64,000 bases of DNA from Oxalobacteraceae bacterium (GTDB taxonomy: Bacteria > Pseudomonadota > Gammaproteobacteria > Burkholderiales > Burkholderiaceae_D), in assembly GCA_027490725.1 (NCBI GenBank), contig JAIXXN010000040.1, positions 62,001 through 126,000 on the forward strand, in the 5' to 3' direction. Position numbers and translations under genes: made by a program. This document shows, in pieces, positions 9,197-17,641 of the stretch (position 1 is its first letter; each line of letters starts with the position of its first letter). Below the pieces are notes generated by a model. It ran no database searches. It saw nothing but the letters and a program-made list of their open reading frames with translations, and was not told the origin of the DNA.

Positions 9197-9569
9197 TCAA
9201 TTTCCCGATTGGTGGTGTGACAAAGAGTTAAAAACAGTGTCTCCTGTTCTCTCTTTATAGTGACTTCTGTCCAGTCATCTGATGTGACCGTGGCTGCGCA
9301 AGCGGCGGCGAGGCCGCGCAATGATGCCTAGAATGCACCGGCTTGCGAAAGGGCAGTATTTTCTTTCATTGATACCATGTATTGCAAGCGCAATATAAGC
9401 AGCACGATATTTACTGTTAGAAATTTGGCACACCCTGCACTGGCACGGAATAATCGCGGGTCGCAGGGGGCTGCACGGCACAAAAATAGCGCGCGGCACA
9501 CCGATATAAAAAAAGCAGCTGTGACAGAAATGCCACAGCTGCTTGCATGTTTCGGGAAGAAACGCGGTG
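9197..9569. promoter_or_regulatory. 373-base gap with inverted repeat and terminator
   Basis: This is the upstream region of the TonB receptor gene. It holds a 16-base imperfect operator-like palindrome TATTGC-AAGC-GCAATA at 9380-9395 and, at its right end, the terminator of the DUF3334 gene. I see no gene in it. Confidence 0.4.
9506..9544 (-). terminator. Terminator of the DUF3334 gene
   Basis: Stem AAGCAGCTGTG / CACAGCTGCTT (11 base pairs), followed on the minus strand by a run of seven T. It lies 26 bases past the stop of the 9570-10271 gene. Confidence 0.85.
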
Positions 9570-10271
9570 TTACATGCCTAAAGAACGCAGTAACTCGTCG
9601 TTGATCGCATCTTCATCGGAGCGGGACGCGCTACCACCACCCTGGTTGGCCGCGTGATTGTCGCGTTCCTGCTCCATCAGTGCGTCCGGATCGGATACTT
9701 CGCTGGCATCGAAATCGTGCAGACGGATGAACTCGGTACGGTCGATCGCCAGTTCCAGATAGAAGATATTGCTCTTTTCCGTGTAGAAGGTCACACGCCG
9801 CATTTCCGGGCGATCCAGTGGTGTATCCACACTCAGCATCACCTGCTTGTTCAGTACCAGCATTTTCGGCTGATTCTGGGTAATATTGGTTTGCAGTTCG
9901 CGCCGCACCTTGCCGGTAAAGTCGCCGACGATCTGGTTCATCAATTCGCCCATGATGTTCGACACTTCATCCGAGGTGTGCGAACCGGCCAGTTCCGACT
10001 TTGGCATGCCCATGTGCAGCATATAGCGCTCATAAATTTCCATGGCCGTGTCGGCGGCGAAGTTCAGTACCACCAGTCCGGTAAAACCACCATCGAACAG
10101 GACGAAACAGCCAATATCCGGTTTCAGACCGATTTTGGTAATCCGTTGCACCATGCCCGAGTAATTCACTTTGCTCTGGGTAGCGACGTTCAGAACACGG
10201 GTAACCGAGTTACACAGACTCATCAACAAGTCTTCGGTCCCGTACACAACATCCTTATTTTCCCCAACCAT
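9570..10271 (-). CDS. DUF3334 family protein, CheC/CheX-like fold
   Basis: A 233-residue protein matching the DUF3334 family: conserved N-terminal segment with VVYGTEDLLMSLC, then SGMVQ, PDIGCFVLFDGGFTGLVVLNF and GELMNQIVGDF. The last pattern resembles the helix-and-loop signature of CheC/CheX phosphatases, so a link to chemotaxis-type signalling is possible but unproven. The C-terminal 40 residues are acidic and low-complexity (EERDNHAANQGGGSAS-like), probably disordered. There is no signal peptide. GAGGT lies about 6 bases before the ATG at 10271. It is a single-gene unit with its own terminator; no chemotaxis gene is nearby. Confidence 0.8.
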   Translation of the reverse strand: MVGENKDVVYGTEDLLMSLCNSVTRVLNVATQSKVNYSGMVQRITKIGLKPDIGCFVLFDGGFTGLVVLNFAADTAMEIYERYMLHMGMPKSELAGSHTSDEVSNIMGELMNQIVGDFTGKVRRELQTNITQNQPKMLVLNKQVMLSVDTPLDRPEMRRVTFYTEKSNIFYLELAIDRTEFIRLHDFDASEVSDPDALMEQERDNHAANQGGGSASRSDEDAINDELLRSLGM

Positions 10272-10692
10272 GTTCTACCTCTATTCATTTTCTACAAAAG
10301 ATGACAGCTCTTTTTCCTGGTCCAGTGAGAGACGGATCAAGACCATGACGTGCGACAAGCGGACGACCTCATCTTTCCATTCCTGATTGCGGCCTGCAGG
10401 GGCATGCACCACCAGCCTGCCAAGGCGCCAACACCAGTGCTGAGGGTGTGACGATCTCGATTACAACAGGTATGACAGTCCCTTCTGGCCAGAAATAGGT
10501 TTCAGAATACCCACGCACAAGATTTCCGTCTACCGGAAATACGCAAAACCGTGCGTTTATAGTACGAAACTGCACCAATCTAGGCATGAAGGCAACGTCC
10601 AGCGACGATTTTGAAAAATTTCATTGCACCACAGTGATTTCCAGCATGACAATCACTAGCAACGATAGCATCCACAAAGTGACCTGATCGCC
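10272..10692. other. 421-base intergenic region between divergent genes
   Basis: The region contains the DUF3334 ribosome binding site at its left end and the upstream region of the 10693 gene at its right. A 72-codon minus-strand frame at 10369-10587 has no ribosome binding site and no recognisable sequence. I see no repeat or RNA gene. Confidence 0.4.
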
Positions 10693-11565
10693 ATGCGCAA
10701 GTTCTGCCTTACCCTGTCCCTGCTACTGCCTGTCATGGCCGGGGCGCAGAACGTCATGACCTGGCTGTTGCCCGACTTGCCGCCGGCCTCGATCCGCCTC
10801 GATGGCCGGCCCAGCGATGGCATGACCGATCAGCAGATCGCCTATATCCGCGCGCGCTGGCCGGAAGTGGAACACCGTCTCGTATATGCCAACCTGAAGC
10901 GTAGCTGGACCCTGCTCGAAGCGGGTCAGCCCGCCTGCTACAGTTTCACCCTAATCACTCCGCAACGGCTGGAAAAGGCCTATATCGTCCCGGCCAGCCT
11001 GCTGCCACCTCCCCAGCTGATTTTCCGCCGCGATGCCGCCAGCGCCCTGCCCCTGAATGCCCACCATGAGGTCGATCTGCCCAGCCTGCTGGCGCAGCGG
11101 CAATTGCGCGGCCTGCTCAGTGAAAAGCGCAGCTTTGGCATCACCATCGACCGCACCTTGCGCCAGCGTGCCGACAACGTCATCATGGAAGTGACACCGA
11201 TCGGCAGTTACGGGGAGAATATTTTTACCCGCCTGCTGCTGAACCGGGCCGACTACACCATCGATTACGACTTTGTGCATGCCTACTATCTGAGCCGTGA
11301 CCCCATGCTGCGCGAGTTACAGACCCGCCCCATTGCTGGCAGCAACACGCCCGTCACCATGGGCTTTGCCTGCCCGAAAACGCCCTGGGGCAAGGCCACG
11401 GCAAGCAAGATCGATGCGATTCTGGGCACCCGCGAAGGCGCGCACATGCTGCGTCAGACGGCGGAACGCTGGCTCGGCAATGACAGCCGGCAACGCTACG
11501 GCGAGCAGCTTGCCAGTTTCTACCGGCAGCGCGAAAAACCCATGCTCGGGCTGAGCAAGCCCTAG
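10693..11565 (+). CDS. Periplasmic substrate-binding-like protein, TIGR02285 type
   Basis: A 290-residue protein with a signal peptide cut after about MAGAQN (residue 19). The sequence fits the TIGR02285 family of solute-binding-like periplasmic proteins, related to family 3 extracellular binding proteins but without a known ligand. It opens a two-gene set with the next gene, 23 bases downstream on the same strand. No permease or ATPase gene is adjacent, so transport is not implied; such orphan binding proteins can feed sensor proteins. Start ATG 10693. Confidence 0.72.
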   Translation: MRKFCLTLSLLLPVMAGAQNVMTWLLPDLPPASIRLDGRPSDGMTDQQIAYIRARWPEVEHRLVYANLKRSWTLLEAGQPACYSFTLITPQRLEKAYIVPASLLPPPQLIFRRDAASALPLNAHHEVDLPSLLAQRQLRGLLSEKRSFGITIDRTLRQRADNVIMEVTPIGSYGENIFTRLLLNRADYTIDYDFVHAYYLSRDPMLRELQTRPIAGSNTPVTMGFACPKTPWGKATASKIDAILGTREGAHMLRQTAERWLGNDSRQRYGEQLASFYRQREKPMLGLSKP

Positions 11566-11588
11566 CCGCCCGCTCCGGAAGCAAGCTT

Positions 11589-12494
11589 ATGTACCGACTC
11601 CGCCCGCTTCTGCTGTGCATCCTGCTACTGTGTCAGGCTGCGCCCCTGCGCGCCGAAGACATCTACCTGCCCCGCTCCAACGACCGGGAACCGTGGGCAC
11701 CGTATATCAACGAGCTACTGCGCACGGCGCTGGCCAAAGCACCGGGGGCCACGCCGGATCAATTCCACTGGCTGGAAACCCATATGACGCAGGATCGGGC
11801 CTTCATGCAGTTGCGTAGCAACCAGCGGCTCGATGTGTACTGGAGTATGACGTCGCAGGCCCGCGAACAGGGGGTAAAGGTGATCCGCATCCCGCTGCTG
11901 AAGGGCTTGCTGGGCAACCGCTTGCTAGTCATCCGGCCCGAATCGGCCGAGCGCTTTGCACGCGTGCGGACCCTGGACGAGTTGCGCAACAACTTCAAAC
12001 TGGGCCAGGGACATGACTGGCCGGACACCACCATCCAGAAAGCTGCAGGACTGAACACCGTCACCTCGTCCACCTACGACACCCTGTATTCGATGCTGCA
12101 GGCGCAGCGCTTCGATGCCATCCCGCTGGGCGTGAATGAAGTCGACGATGAGTTAGGCAAGCATGCCGATCTGAATTTGATGGTGGAGCCGACGCTGGCA
12201 CTCTCGTATCCGGCGCCAGTATTTTTCTTCGTCGCGCCGAAACGGGTCGAGCTGGCGCGCCGCCTGGAAGCGGGCCTGCAGCGCATGATCAGCGATGGCA
12301 GCTTCGACGCCATGTTCGAGAAACGCTGGAGCCGGACCCTGCTCTCCAAAAACATGAAAAACCGCCGCATCTTCGCCCTACCCAATCCCCTGCTGTCGCC
12401 GGAAACCAGCGAGATGATCCGGCGCCACCCCGAGTATTTCCAGCTCAGCAAGCAACTGGAAGGTACAGCCCCCGCATCAGGCCTGCGGCAATAA
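11589..12494 (+). CDS. Periplasmic substrate-binding-like protein
   Basis: A 301-residue protein with signal peptide (cleavage near residue 22, APLRAED). The body has the two-lobe pattern of family 3 binding proteins: an N-terminal lobe, a hinge near LGQGHDWPD, and the C-terminal return with VGVNE-like and FFFVAPKR strands. It is a probable partner of the preceding TIGR02285-like gene. The 3' end overlaps the convergent gene at 12477 by 18 bases. The ligand is unknown. Confidence 0.7.
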   Translation: MYRLRPLLLCILLLCQAAPLRAEDIYLPRSNDREPWAPYINELLRTALAKAPGATPDQFHWLETHMTQDRAFMQLRSNQRLDVYWSMTSQAREQGVKVIRIPLLKGLLGNRLLVIRPESAERFARVRTLDELRNNFKLGQGHDWPDTTIQKAAGLNTVTSSTYDTLYSMLQAQRFDAIPLGVNEVDDELGKHADLNLMVEPTLALSYPAPVFFFVAPKRVELARRLEAGLQRMISDGSFDAMFEKRWSRTLLSKNMKNRRIFALPNPLLSPETSEMIRRHPEYFQLSKQLEGTAPASGLRQ

Positions 12495-13640
12495 AGCCTT
12501 CAGCGCCTGGGCATAGGTATTTCTGGCGGTCTGGGTGATGGCCAGATCACGCTGCAATTCCTGGGCACGCTGTTCGCACATTTGTAAATTATGCAAATTC
12601 TGGCGTGCTTCATCCGACAAACTGGCCAGTGCATAGGTTTGACCATCGATAGTAATTGCTTCCCGGGCATTCATCTGTGCGACTCCTTGCAATAAGGGCG
12701 CCGTCTGCGACGCCTGAGGTGCTGGCGTGCTGCTGGCCAGCGCCAGTTGTTGATTAATGGCACTGGCCGCTAACATCATGCGGTTGCCCCGTTGCGCCAT
12801 GGGCTGCAGAAATTGACGGCGCTGTACGCGACAGGCCTGCAAGGCCTGCCGCCGTCCGCTAGCCGGATCGGCTGCCAGTTGTGGGTGCCCCTGCAAAGCC
12901 TGTTGCGCCTGATAGAACACAGCATCCGGCAAGGTCCAGCGGTCCAGCACCTGCTCACTGGGCTGGAAGCGGCCGGCGGCCGTCAGCGACGCCATATACG
13001 CCGAGATCTCCGCCACGATCAGCCGGCCATCCGGGTATTGGCACAGCAAAGGACAATACGGCGCCAGCTCCGGCAGTATGTGATTGGGATAGACTTCCAC
13101 CTTCCAGTAACGGCGCGCCACCTGGCTGAAATGCTCGTAATCGCGCACTGCCACGAAACGCGCCTCGGCAAACGGCAAAATCTCGACCTTGGGTTTGCTG
13201 GGCGTGACGGTGTCGTTGGAAACATCGAGGTACAGACTACCCAACTGAAAAGCATTCTGGAAGAACTCTCCGCGCAAATCGCCCCACACCTGCCGCAGCA
13301 TGCCGCCCGCACGGCGGAACGCCAGATGGGCCGCATAGCCGGCACTCGCCGCTGCGCTCGGTAATTGCACGGGCGTGACTGCCTTCAGCAGTTGCTGGGC
13401 AGCCAGCGTGATTTCCAGGCACTGCCCCAGCGGATAAGGCTTGCCCAGTTTGACGGGCTGGCGCGGCGCCAGTTCGGCATCCACCTGAGCGCGCAGCGCC
13501 AGAAAGAACGCTTCAACATCGGCCAGATGCGGCAACAGGTAGTCTGCCGTTAGCCGAGTCTGACGAGCGGCATCGATGACGCGCGGCTCGTTGGGCAAGA
13601 CATAATGGCGGCGGGAGGGGGAACGGGGCGATCGGTGCAC
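12477..13640 (-). CDS. Unknown protein with C-terminal DUF6447-like domain
   Basis: About 387 residues. The N-terminal 300 residues are not recognised; they contain VRDYEHFSQVARRYWKVEVYPNHILPELA and look like a globular cytoplasmic protein. The last 70 residues (TIDGQTYALASLSDEAR...NTYAQALKALLP) match the small DUF6447 family, usually a free-standing protein, so this seems to be a fusion. The frame is open to 13724, but that part overlaps the tRNA-Asn terminator hairpin, so the true start is downstream; GTG at 13640 is my choice, without a strong ribosome binding site. The stop overlaps the convergent 11589-12494 gene. Function unknown. Confidence 0.6.
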   Translation of the reverse strand: MHRSPRSPSRRHYVLPNEPRVIDAARQTRLTADYLLPHLADVEAFFLALRAQVDAELAPRQPVKLGKPYPLGQCLEITLAAQQLLKAVTPVQLPSAAASAGYAAHLAFRRAGGMLRQVWGDLRGEFFQNAFQLGSLYLDVSNDTVTPSKPKVEILPFAEARFVAVRDYEHFSQVARRYWKVEVYPNHILPELAPYCPLLCQYPDGRLIVAEISAYMASLTAAGRFQPSEQVLDRWTLPDAVFYQAQQALQGHPQLAADPASGRRQALQACRVQRRQFLQPMAQRGNRMMLAASAINQQLALASSTPAPQASQTAPLLQGVAQMNAREAITIDGQTYALASLSDEARQNLHNLQMCEQRAQELQRDLAITQTARNTYAQALKALLPQA

Positions 13641-13677
13641 GATTACAGCTGAGGCCGGTTTAACTGCTTCCAACAGC

Positions 13678-13730
13678 AAAAAACCCCATGTGACGCTGTA
13701 ACGACCTTGGCCGTTCCAACACACATGAGG
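13678..13730 (-). terminator. Terminator of tRNA-Asn copy 2
   Basis: Minus-strand hairpin with outer arms CCTCATGTG / CACATGGGG (9 pairs with one G-T), an inner AACG/CGTT stem and a run of six T. It is unrelated in sequence to the terminators of the other tRNA-Asn copies. Confidence 0.75.
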
Positions 13731-13743
13731 CTTTTCAGTATTC

Positions 13744-13819
13744 TGGCTCCCCGACCTGGACTCGAACCAGGGACCTGCGGATTAACAGTCCGTCGCTCTA
13801 CCAACTGAGCTATCAGGGA
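13744..13819 (-). tRNA. tRNA-Asn(GTT), copy 2
   Basis: Identical in all 76 bases to the copy at 6869, CCA encoded. A TATAAT at 13837-13832 lies just upstream. Confidence 0.97.
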
Positions 13820-13912
13820 ATTGAGGCCAGAATTATAGCTGCTGATTCCAGATTTACCTAATCTTTTTTTCGGCCACACCTGGCGCGCCGCCGCCCAACT
13901 GGCTGAGCTCCC

Positions 13913-14686
13913 CTACTTTGCCAGCGTGGGCGCCAACTCGGCCCACTCCCGGCTGGACCGCACGCGCCGTATCCCCTCCCAGGTCGCTGCCACCAGTGCC
14001 GGATTGGCATCCGCATACTCGTTGCCGAAGGTCAGATAGGCATCACTCAGCAAGAATGCAGGCGCCAGTATGCGCAGCGTTTTAAACTCCTGCTGGGCAA
14101 GGAATCCCTGCGCATCCGATTCGCGTATCACCACCGCATGGAAGCGGCCAGCCATCAGCATCTGCATCAACTGCAGCGCCGTCTTGGCAGTGTCGGAATT
14201 ACTGATGCCAAGAGTATCGAGCGCCGCACGCACCACATTCACGCCACTGGGATAGGAAACCGAACTACTCACCCCCGTCAACGCTTTGCCATCCCATCGC
14301 ACAGACGAGTCCGCACGGGTGACAAACACCCAGGTATCCACGCCTAGCGTATAGGCTCGGTCAGGCAAACCGTTCTTGAGAGGAAAGCGCATAAAATCTT
14401 TATACGCTTGGAAAGCTTGCACTCCTAACACACCATCCACCCGCCCCACCCGCAACGCCTCGACACAACGCTTCCACGGTTGCACCACGAATACTGCCTC
14501 GCTGCCGGCAGCGCGGGCTGCGGCGCGCACCAGGTACTGGGACTGCCCATCATGATCGGGAAAAGTCAGTGGCGCGGCCGGCCGGTCGCTCACACACAAG
14601 GTCATCCCCAATACGGGGGCAGTGAGCAGCGCCAGTAAGCCGTAAAGGAAACCATGGCACAGAGCGGAAAATCGCAGCAGGGACAT
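13913..14686 (-). CDS. Periplasmic substrate-binding-like protein (family 3 type)
   Basis: About 257 residues from ATG 14686. A hydrophobic signal segment covers residues 10-28 (GLLALLTAPVLGMT). The mature part starts LCVSDRPAAPLTF and follows the two-lobe family 3 pattern, with WKRCVEALRVGRVDGVLG in the first lobe. The frame is open to 14776, but only TTG and GTG codons are available there and the signal peptide fits the ATG. The Shine-Dalgarno match is weak. It is one of four such genes between 10.7 and 15.6 kb; no permease genes are nearby. Ligand unknown. Confidence 0.7.
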   Translation of the reverse strand: MSLLRFSALCHGFLYGLLALLTAPVLGMTLCVSDRPAAPLTFPDHDGQSQYLVRAAARAAGSEAVFVVQPWKRCVEALRVGRVDGVLGVQAFQAYKDFMRFPLKNGLPDRAYTLGVDTWVFVTRADSSVRWDGKALTGVSSSVSYPSGVNVVRAALDTLGISNSDTAKTALQLMQMLMAGRFHAVVIRESDAQGFLAQQEFKTLRILAPAFLLSDAYLTFGNEYADANPALVAATWEGIRRVRSSREWAELAPTLAK

Positions 14687-14891
14687 CGTTGGCAGACTCG
14701 TGTTAGCGACGAGAAAGAGTAGCACGCAATTGGGGAAACCTTCGTGCTTTTCGTGAGTGACATAGCAAGCAGGCAACGCACCAGACAGACGCCCCGGGGA
14801 CTAAGGCATGCCCTGGCACCGCGATCGGAACGGAACCACGGCAGCGCTCAATTAATAATTGAGCAACAGTCGCACCGCGCAGGACGCCGCA

Positions 14892-15641
14892 TCACCGCGC
14901 AGTATTTGTTACAGGAAACCACTTCTCACGCAGTCTGCCGTAGGTCCCATCTTGCTTCATCGCCTCGAATGCCCTGCGCCACTGACGCACAGTCTGACGG
15001 GGAACATCCCGGGAAAACGCCAGATTAGTGGTGGGTGACAGCAACTCGAAAACCGGGCTGAAGGTTTGCGGCGCCAGCCCTTCGGCCTTCAACACCCGCT
15101 CCAGCTCCTGTCGCTCCAGCATCATCGCGGACGCCCTATCCGCCATCAACATGCGCACCATACTCGTCGCATCATTGACCTCGTAAAGGTTGTGAAACCC
15201 ATCAGCAGCAAGGTCTTGTGACGAATACGAGGCCCGCACGACCAGTATGCTGGAGAGCTGCTTGGCCTGCTCCAGCGTACGCAGTTTCGCTATCGCTCCT
15301 GCCTTGGCGTAAAGCCCGGTAGATGTCGATAGCAAGGGGCCAAGCCACTGAAACTGCTGCTCGCGCTCAGCGGTGCGCTTGGGGCACACCAGCAATGTAT
15401 TGGGTTCGGATTGCGCCCGGTGGTAGGCGCGCGCCCACGGCATCACGGCGATGGGGAAGGAACGCCCCAGACGATGCTGGATTTCTTCGACAATATCGAC
15501 ACAAAAACCCTGCAATTTGCCGTCCTTGACGAAGGCCATGGGAGGCACCTCGGTAGTTAGCACCTGCAATGTCTGGGCCCGCACCAGCCCTGTGAACGCC
15601 AGTCCAACGCCTAACACCAGACAACCGAGGACTTTGCGCAT
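14892..15641 (-). CDS. Periplasmic substrate-binding-like protein (family 3 type)
   Basis: 249 residues from ATG 15641. Signal peptide MRKVLGCLVLGVGLAFTG with cleavage near RAQ (residue 22). The mature protein has EVPPMAFVKDGKLQGFCVDIVEEI, the standard first strand-helix of family 3 binding proteins, and MPWARAYHRAQSEPNTLLV, common in the uncharacterised periplasmic branch. It lies on the same strand as the 13913 gene with 205 bases between them, so co-transcription is uncertain. No transporter partners are adjacent. Confidence 0.75.
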   Translation of the reverse strand: MRKVLGCLVLGVGLAFTGLVRAQTLQVLTTEVPPMAFVKDGKLQGFCVDIVEEIQHRLGRSFPIAVMPWARAYHRAQSEPNTLLVCPKRTAEREQQFQWLGPLLSTSTGLYAKAGAIAKLRTLEQAKQLSSILVVRASYSSQDLAADGFHNLYEVNDATSMVRMLMADRASAMMLERQELERVLKAEGLAPQTFSPVFELLSPTTNLAFSRDVPRQTVRQWRRAFEAMKQDGTYGRLREKWFPVTNTAR

Positions 15642-15851
15642 ATTGTTTGCCCGGGAGTGAATTGAAGGGAAGTCTACGCAGCCGGCAATCGTAGCGCGTA
15701 GCGCGCACAAGATCGTGCACGCATGCAAGTTAGCACAATTTCGTGGTCCAGTGAATTCGCCCGGCAATTCTGCCCAGATGCCTCCCTACCCGGCACCGGC
15801 ACCTGCACCGCTGCCCTTGCTGGCGACTTGCTCCGGAATACAGTTTTAGGC

Positions 15852-15884
15852 ATAAAAAAACCCGCACTCGGTGCGGGTTTTTTG
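15852..15884. terminator. Bidirectional rho-independent terminator
   Basis: Stem CCCGCAC / GTGCGGG with loop TCG, flanked by A7 and T6. It ends the 15908-16528 gene on the minus strand and would also stop plus-strand transcription. Confidence 0.88.
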
Positions 15885-15907
15885 TGTCGCCAGAAGTCGC
15901 AGACGAA

Positions 15908-16528
15908 TTACTTAGCTGCTTTCTTGCGACGTGCGATCATACCAAGCAGACCCAGACCTGCCAGCAGCATGCCATAGGTTTCTGGCTCAGGTACCGAGCT
16001 CACCGTGATGTTGTCGATCGCTGCGCCGTAGGCTTTGTTGCCAGCGAAGCCGGAGAACGACAGGGTGCTGGTGCTATCAACAGCGGTGAACGAGAAGGAC
16101 TTGGTTTCCCAGCCCATCGCGCCCTTGCTGTGGCCAGTGGTGTTGAAAGTGAAGGTATTGGTGTTATCAGCGTCGCCAGCAAAGATCGTCTTGACCTTGC
16201 CGCCGCCGTCGGTGTTACCAGCCATATCGAAGGTCACGGTGTAGACGCGGCCAGCTACGGTCGAGAAGGTCTGCTCAATACTACCTGCCGAAGTACCATT
16301 CAGGTCCAGGCTGTAGTGACCTTCGGATGGGGTCCAGTAGTTGTTGATCAGATCAACGCTACCCGAGACAACGCTCCAAGCGCCGAGGTTAGTGCCTTCG
16401 CCGTAGGTCTTGAACGTACCCGAGAAGCTGCTGTCTTCGAAGCCGCCATTCGTGAAAGTGCTAGCTTGAGCCAGAGGGGCCAGCAGAGCCATCGCTGCGA
16501 TTGCGATACCGGATTTGATCATACGCAT
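15908..16528 (-). CDS. PEP-CTERM protein, choice-of-anchor C / DUF642-like
   Basis: 206 residues. Signal peptide to about residue 22 (PLAQAS), then a beta-sandwich starting TFTNGGFEDSSF with SLDLNG and VYTVTFDMAG, the pattern of the choice-of-anchor C / DUF642-like family. The C-terminus is a complete PEP-CTERM sorting tag: VPEPETYGMLLAGLGLLGMIARRKK. Such proteins are exported, processed by an exosortase (EpsH/XrtA type, not in this window) and linked to extracellular matrix. The gene stands alone with its own terminator. Start ATG 16528; GAAAATAC upstream is a poor ribosome binding site. Confidence 0.88.
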   Translation of the reverse strand: MRMIKSGIAIAAMALLAPLAQASTFTNGGFEDSSFSGTFKTYGEGTNLGAWSVVSGSVDLINNYWTPSEGHYSLDLNGTSAGSIEQTFSTVAGRVYTVTFDMAGNTDGGGKVKTIFAGDADNTNTFTFNTTGHSKGAMGWETKSFSFTAVDSTSTLSFSGFAGNKAYGAAIDNITVSSVPEPETYGMLLAGLGLLGMIARRKKAAK

Positions 16529-16660
16529 ATGTATTTTCCTGAGTGAACTGCTGGTTGAATTTGATTAACGTGTTGCCATTATCAAACTTAAATCAAGCAG
16601 TGTCAAGAAGATATCTTACATTTCTTTATTGCAACAAAAATCGAAAGCCATTGCCCAATG

Positions 16661-16695
16661 CAAAAAAGCCCAACCGGTGAAGGCTGGGCTTTTCT
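16661..16695 (-). terminator. Copy of the tRNA-Asn terminator, next to the tRNA fragment
   Basis: Stem AAAAGCCCA / TGGGCTTTT with a CCGGT loop region, matching the terminators at 6822 and 17519 with a few changes. It belongs to the truncated tRNA-Asn at 16702 and now lies downstream of the PEP-CTERM gene, which it may terminate. Confidence 0.75.
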
Positions 16696-16701
16696 GTGTT
16701 C

Positions 16702-16748
16702 TAGCTCCCCGACCTGGACTCGAACCAGGGACCTGCGGATTAACAGTC
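16702..16748 (-). pseudogene. Truncated tRNA-Asn, 3' part only
   Basis: 47 bases match the 3' half of the tRNA-Asn genes, from the anticodon loop (GACTGTTAATCC on the minus strand) to the end. The terminal CCA is changed to CTA. The 5' half is replaced by the 3' end of the PEP-CTERM gene. It cannot give a tRNA. Confidence 0.9.
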
Positions 16749-17423
16749 GGCGACTCCAGTCGCCTGAATCCGACGACGACGGCGCGAGCCCGTTGCCCAC
16801 AGCACTGCACTGCCGGCGAGGAATAAAACGCTCGCACTTGGCTCGGGCACCGGTGACACGGAAGCCAATTCCGTAATCTGCCACCAAGCGCCTACGCCCT
16901 GCCCATTCGCATCGACATATTGCAAATAAAAGTCGCCGGAGTGAGGATCGGCATCCGCCAACCACGTCTTGACAGGAACATCCATCGGGCGACCGCCCGG
17001 ATAGAAGAACCTTAATTGCAGACCAATCAGCCGGAGATTGTCGACCGGCTGGGTATCGCTGACGGTACCGCCAGTCCCCCAGGCGTTGCCACCCAACATA
17101 GTGACGGTCGAGTAATACTCTGTACCGAAGGTATAAACCAGACTACTGGAAGCGGTCACCACATTGGTGCCGACCTGAAAAGTACCGCTGAATGCTCCGC
17201 GGTACCAATTCGAATCCGAGTAACCGGAATCGGGGATACCGTCATCAATGGTAAATATGCCGCTGACGGGAGTGCCGAGTTGATAGACACTGCCCAGCTC
17301 GGGAGGAACCGGCGTCCACTCCGCAGTCAACGTCCCCTTCACCGAATAGGAATGCAATGTCGCATAAGCGGGGGCAGTGGCCACCAAGCCGGCTACCAGT
17401 AAAGCTGCGGGGAAAGAACGCAT
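16740..17423 (-). CDS. PEP-CTERM protein ending inside a tRNA-Asn fragment
   Basis: 227 residues. Signal peptide to about residue 21 (TAPAYAT), a beta-rich domain with VSGIFTIDDGIPDSG of the type seen in many PEP-CTERM proteins, and the sorting tag VPEPSASVLFLAGSAVLW followed by RRRRR. The last codons GAC TGT TAA are the anticodon-stem and anticodon sequence of the tRNA-Asn fragment, so the tRNA remnant supplies the final Cys and the stop. The gene sits exactly between the fragment (16702-16748) and a full tRNA-Asn (17566), each with a copy of the same terminator, which suggests it came in by insertion or duplication at this tRNA. Start ATG 17423. Confidence 0.82.
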   Translation of the reverse strand: MRSFPAALLVAGLVATAPAYATLHSYSVKGTLTAEWTPVPPELGSVYQLGTPVSGIFTIDDGIPDSGYSDSNWYRGAFSGTFQVGTNVVTASSSLVYTFGTEYYSTVTMLGGNAWGTGGTVSDTQPVDNLRLIGLQLRFFYPGGRPMDVPVKTWLADADPHSGDFYLQYVDANGQGVGAWWQITELASVSPVPEPSASVLFLAGSAVLWATGSRRRRRIQATGVADC

Positions 17424-17518
17424 TTCAATTCCAAAAATTAGAAAATAGATAATATAATTTAATAATTATCTATTGACAACTTTAATTTATTCCACTGAGT
17501 CTTCCCTCCGTCCCAATG

Positions 17519-17553
17519 CAAAAAGCCCAGCCGGTAAGGGCTGGGCTTTCTGG
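17519..17553 (-). terminator. Terminator of tRNA-Asn copy 3
   Basis: Stem AAAGCCCAGCC / GGGCTGGGCTTT with loop GGTAA, nearly identical to that at 6822-6853. Confidence 0.85.
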
Positions 17554-17565
17554 TCAAATGTATTC

Positions 17566-17641
17566 TGGCTCCCCGACCTGGACTCGAACCAGGGACCTGC
17601 GGATTAACAGTCCGTCGCTCTACCAACTGAGCTATCAGGGA
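17566..17641 (-). tRNA. tRNA-Asn(GTT), copy 3
   Basis: Identical in all 76 bases to the copies at 6869 and 13744. TATAAA at 17660-17655 is the likely -10 box. Confidence 0.97.

Noticed and set aside
9380..9395. Fur box upstream of the TonB-dependent receptor
   Set aside because: The inverted repeat TATTGC/GCAATA does not resemble the GATAATGATAATCATTATC-type consensus.
10369..10587. 72-codon minus-strand frame in an intergenic region
   Set aside because: No ribosome binding site, no family pattern and no coding neighbours; kept out of the gene list.
13643..13879. 78-codon minus-strand frame
   Set aside because: It is a translation of the tRNA-Asn gene and its flanks (LIAQLVERRTVNPQVPGSSPG pattern).
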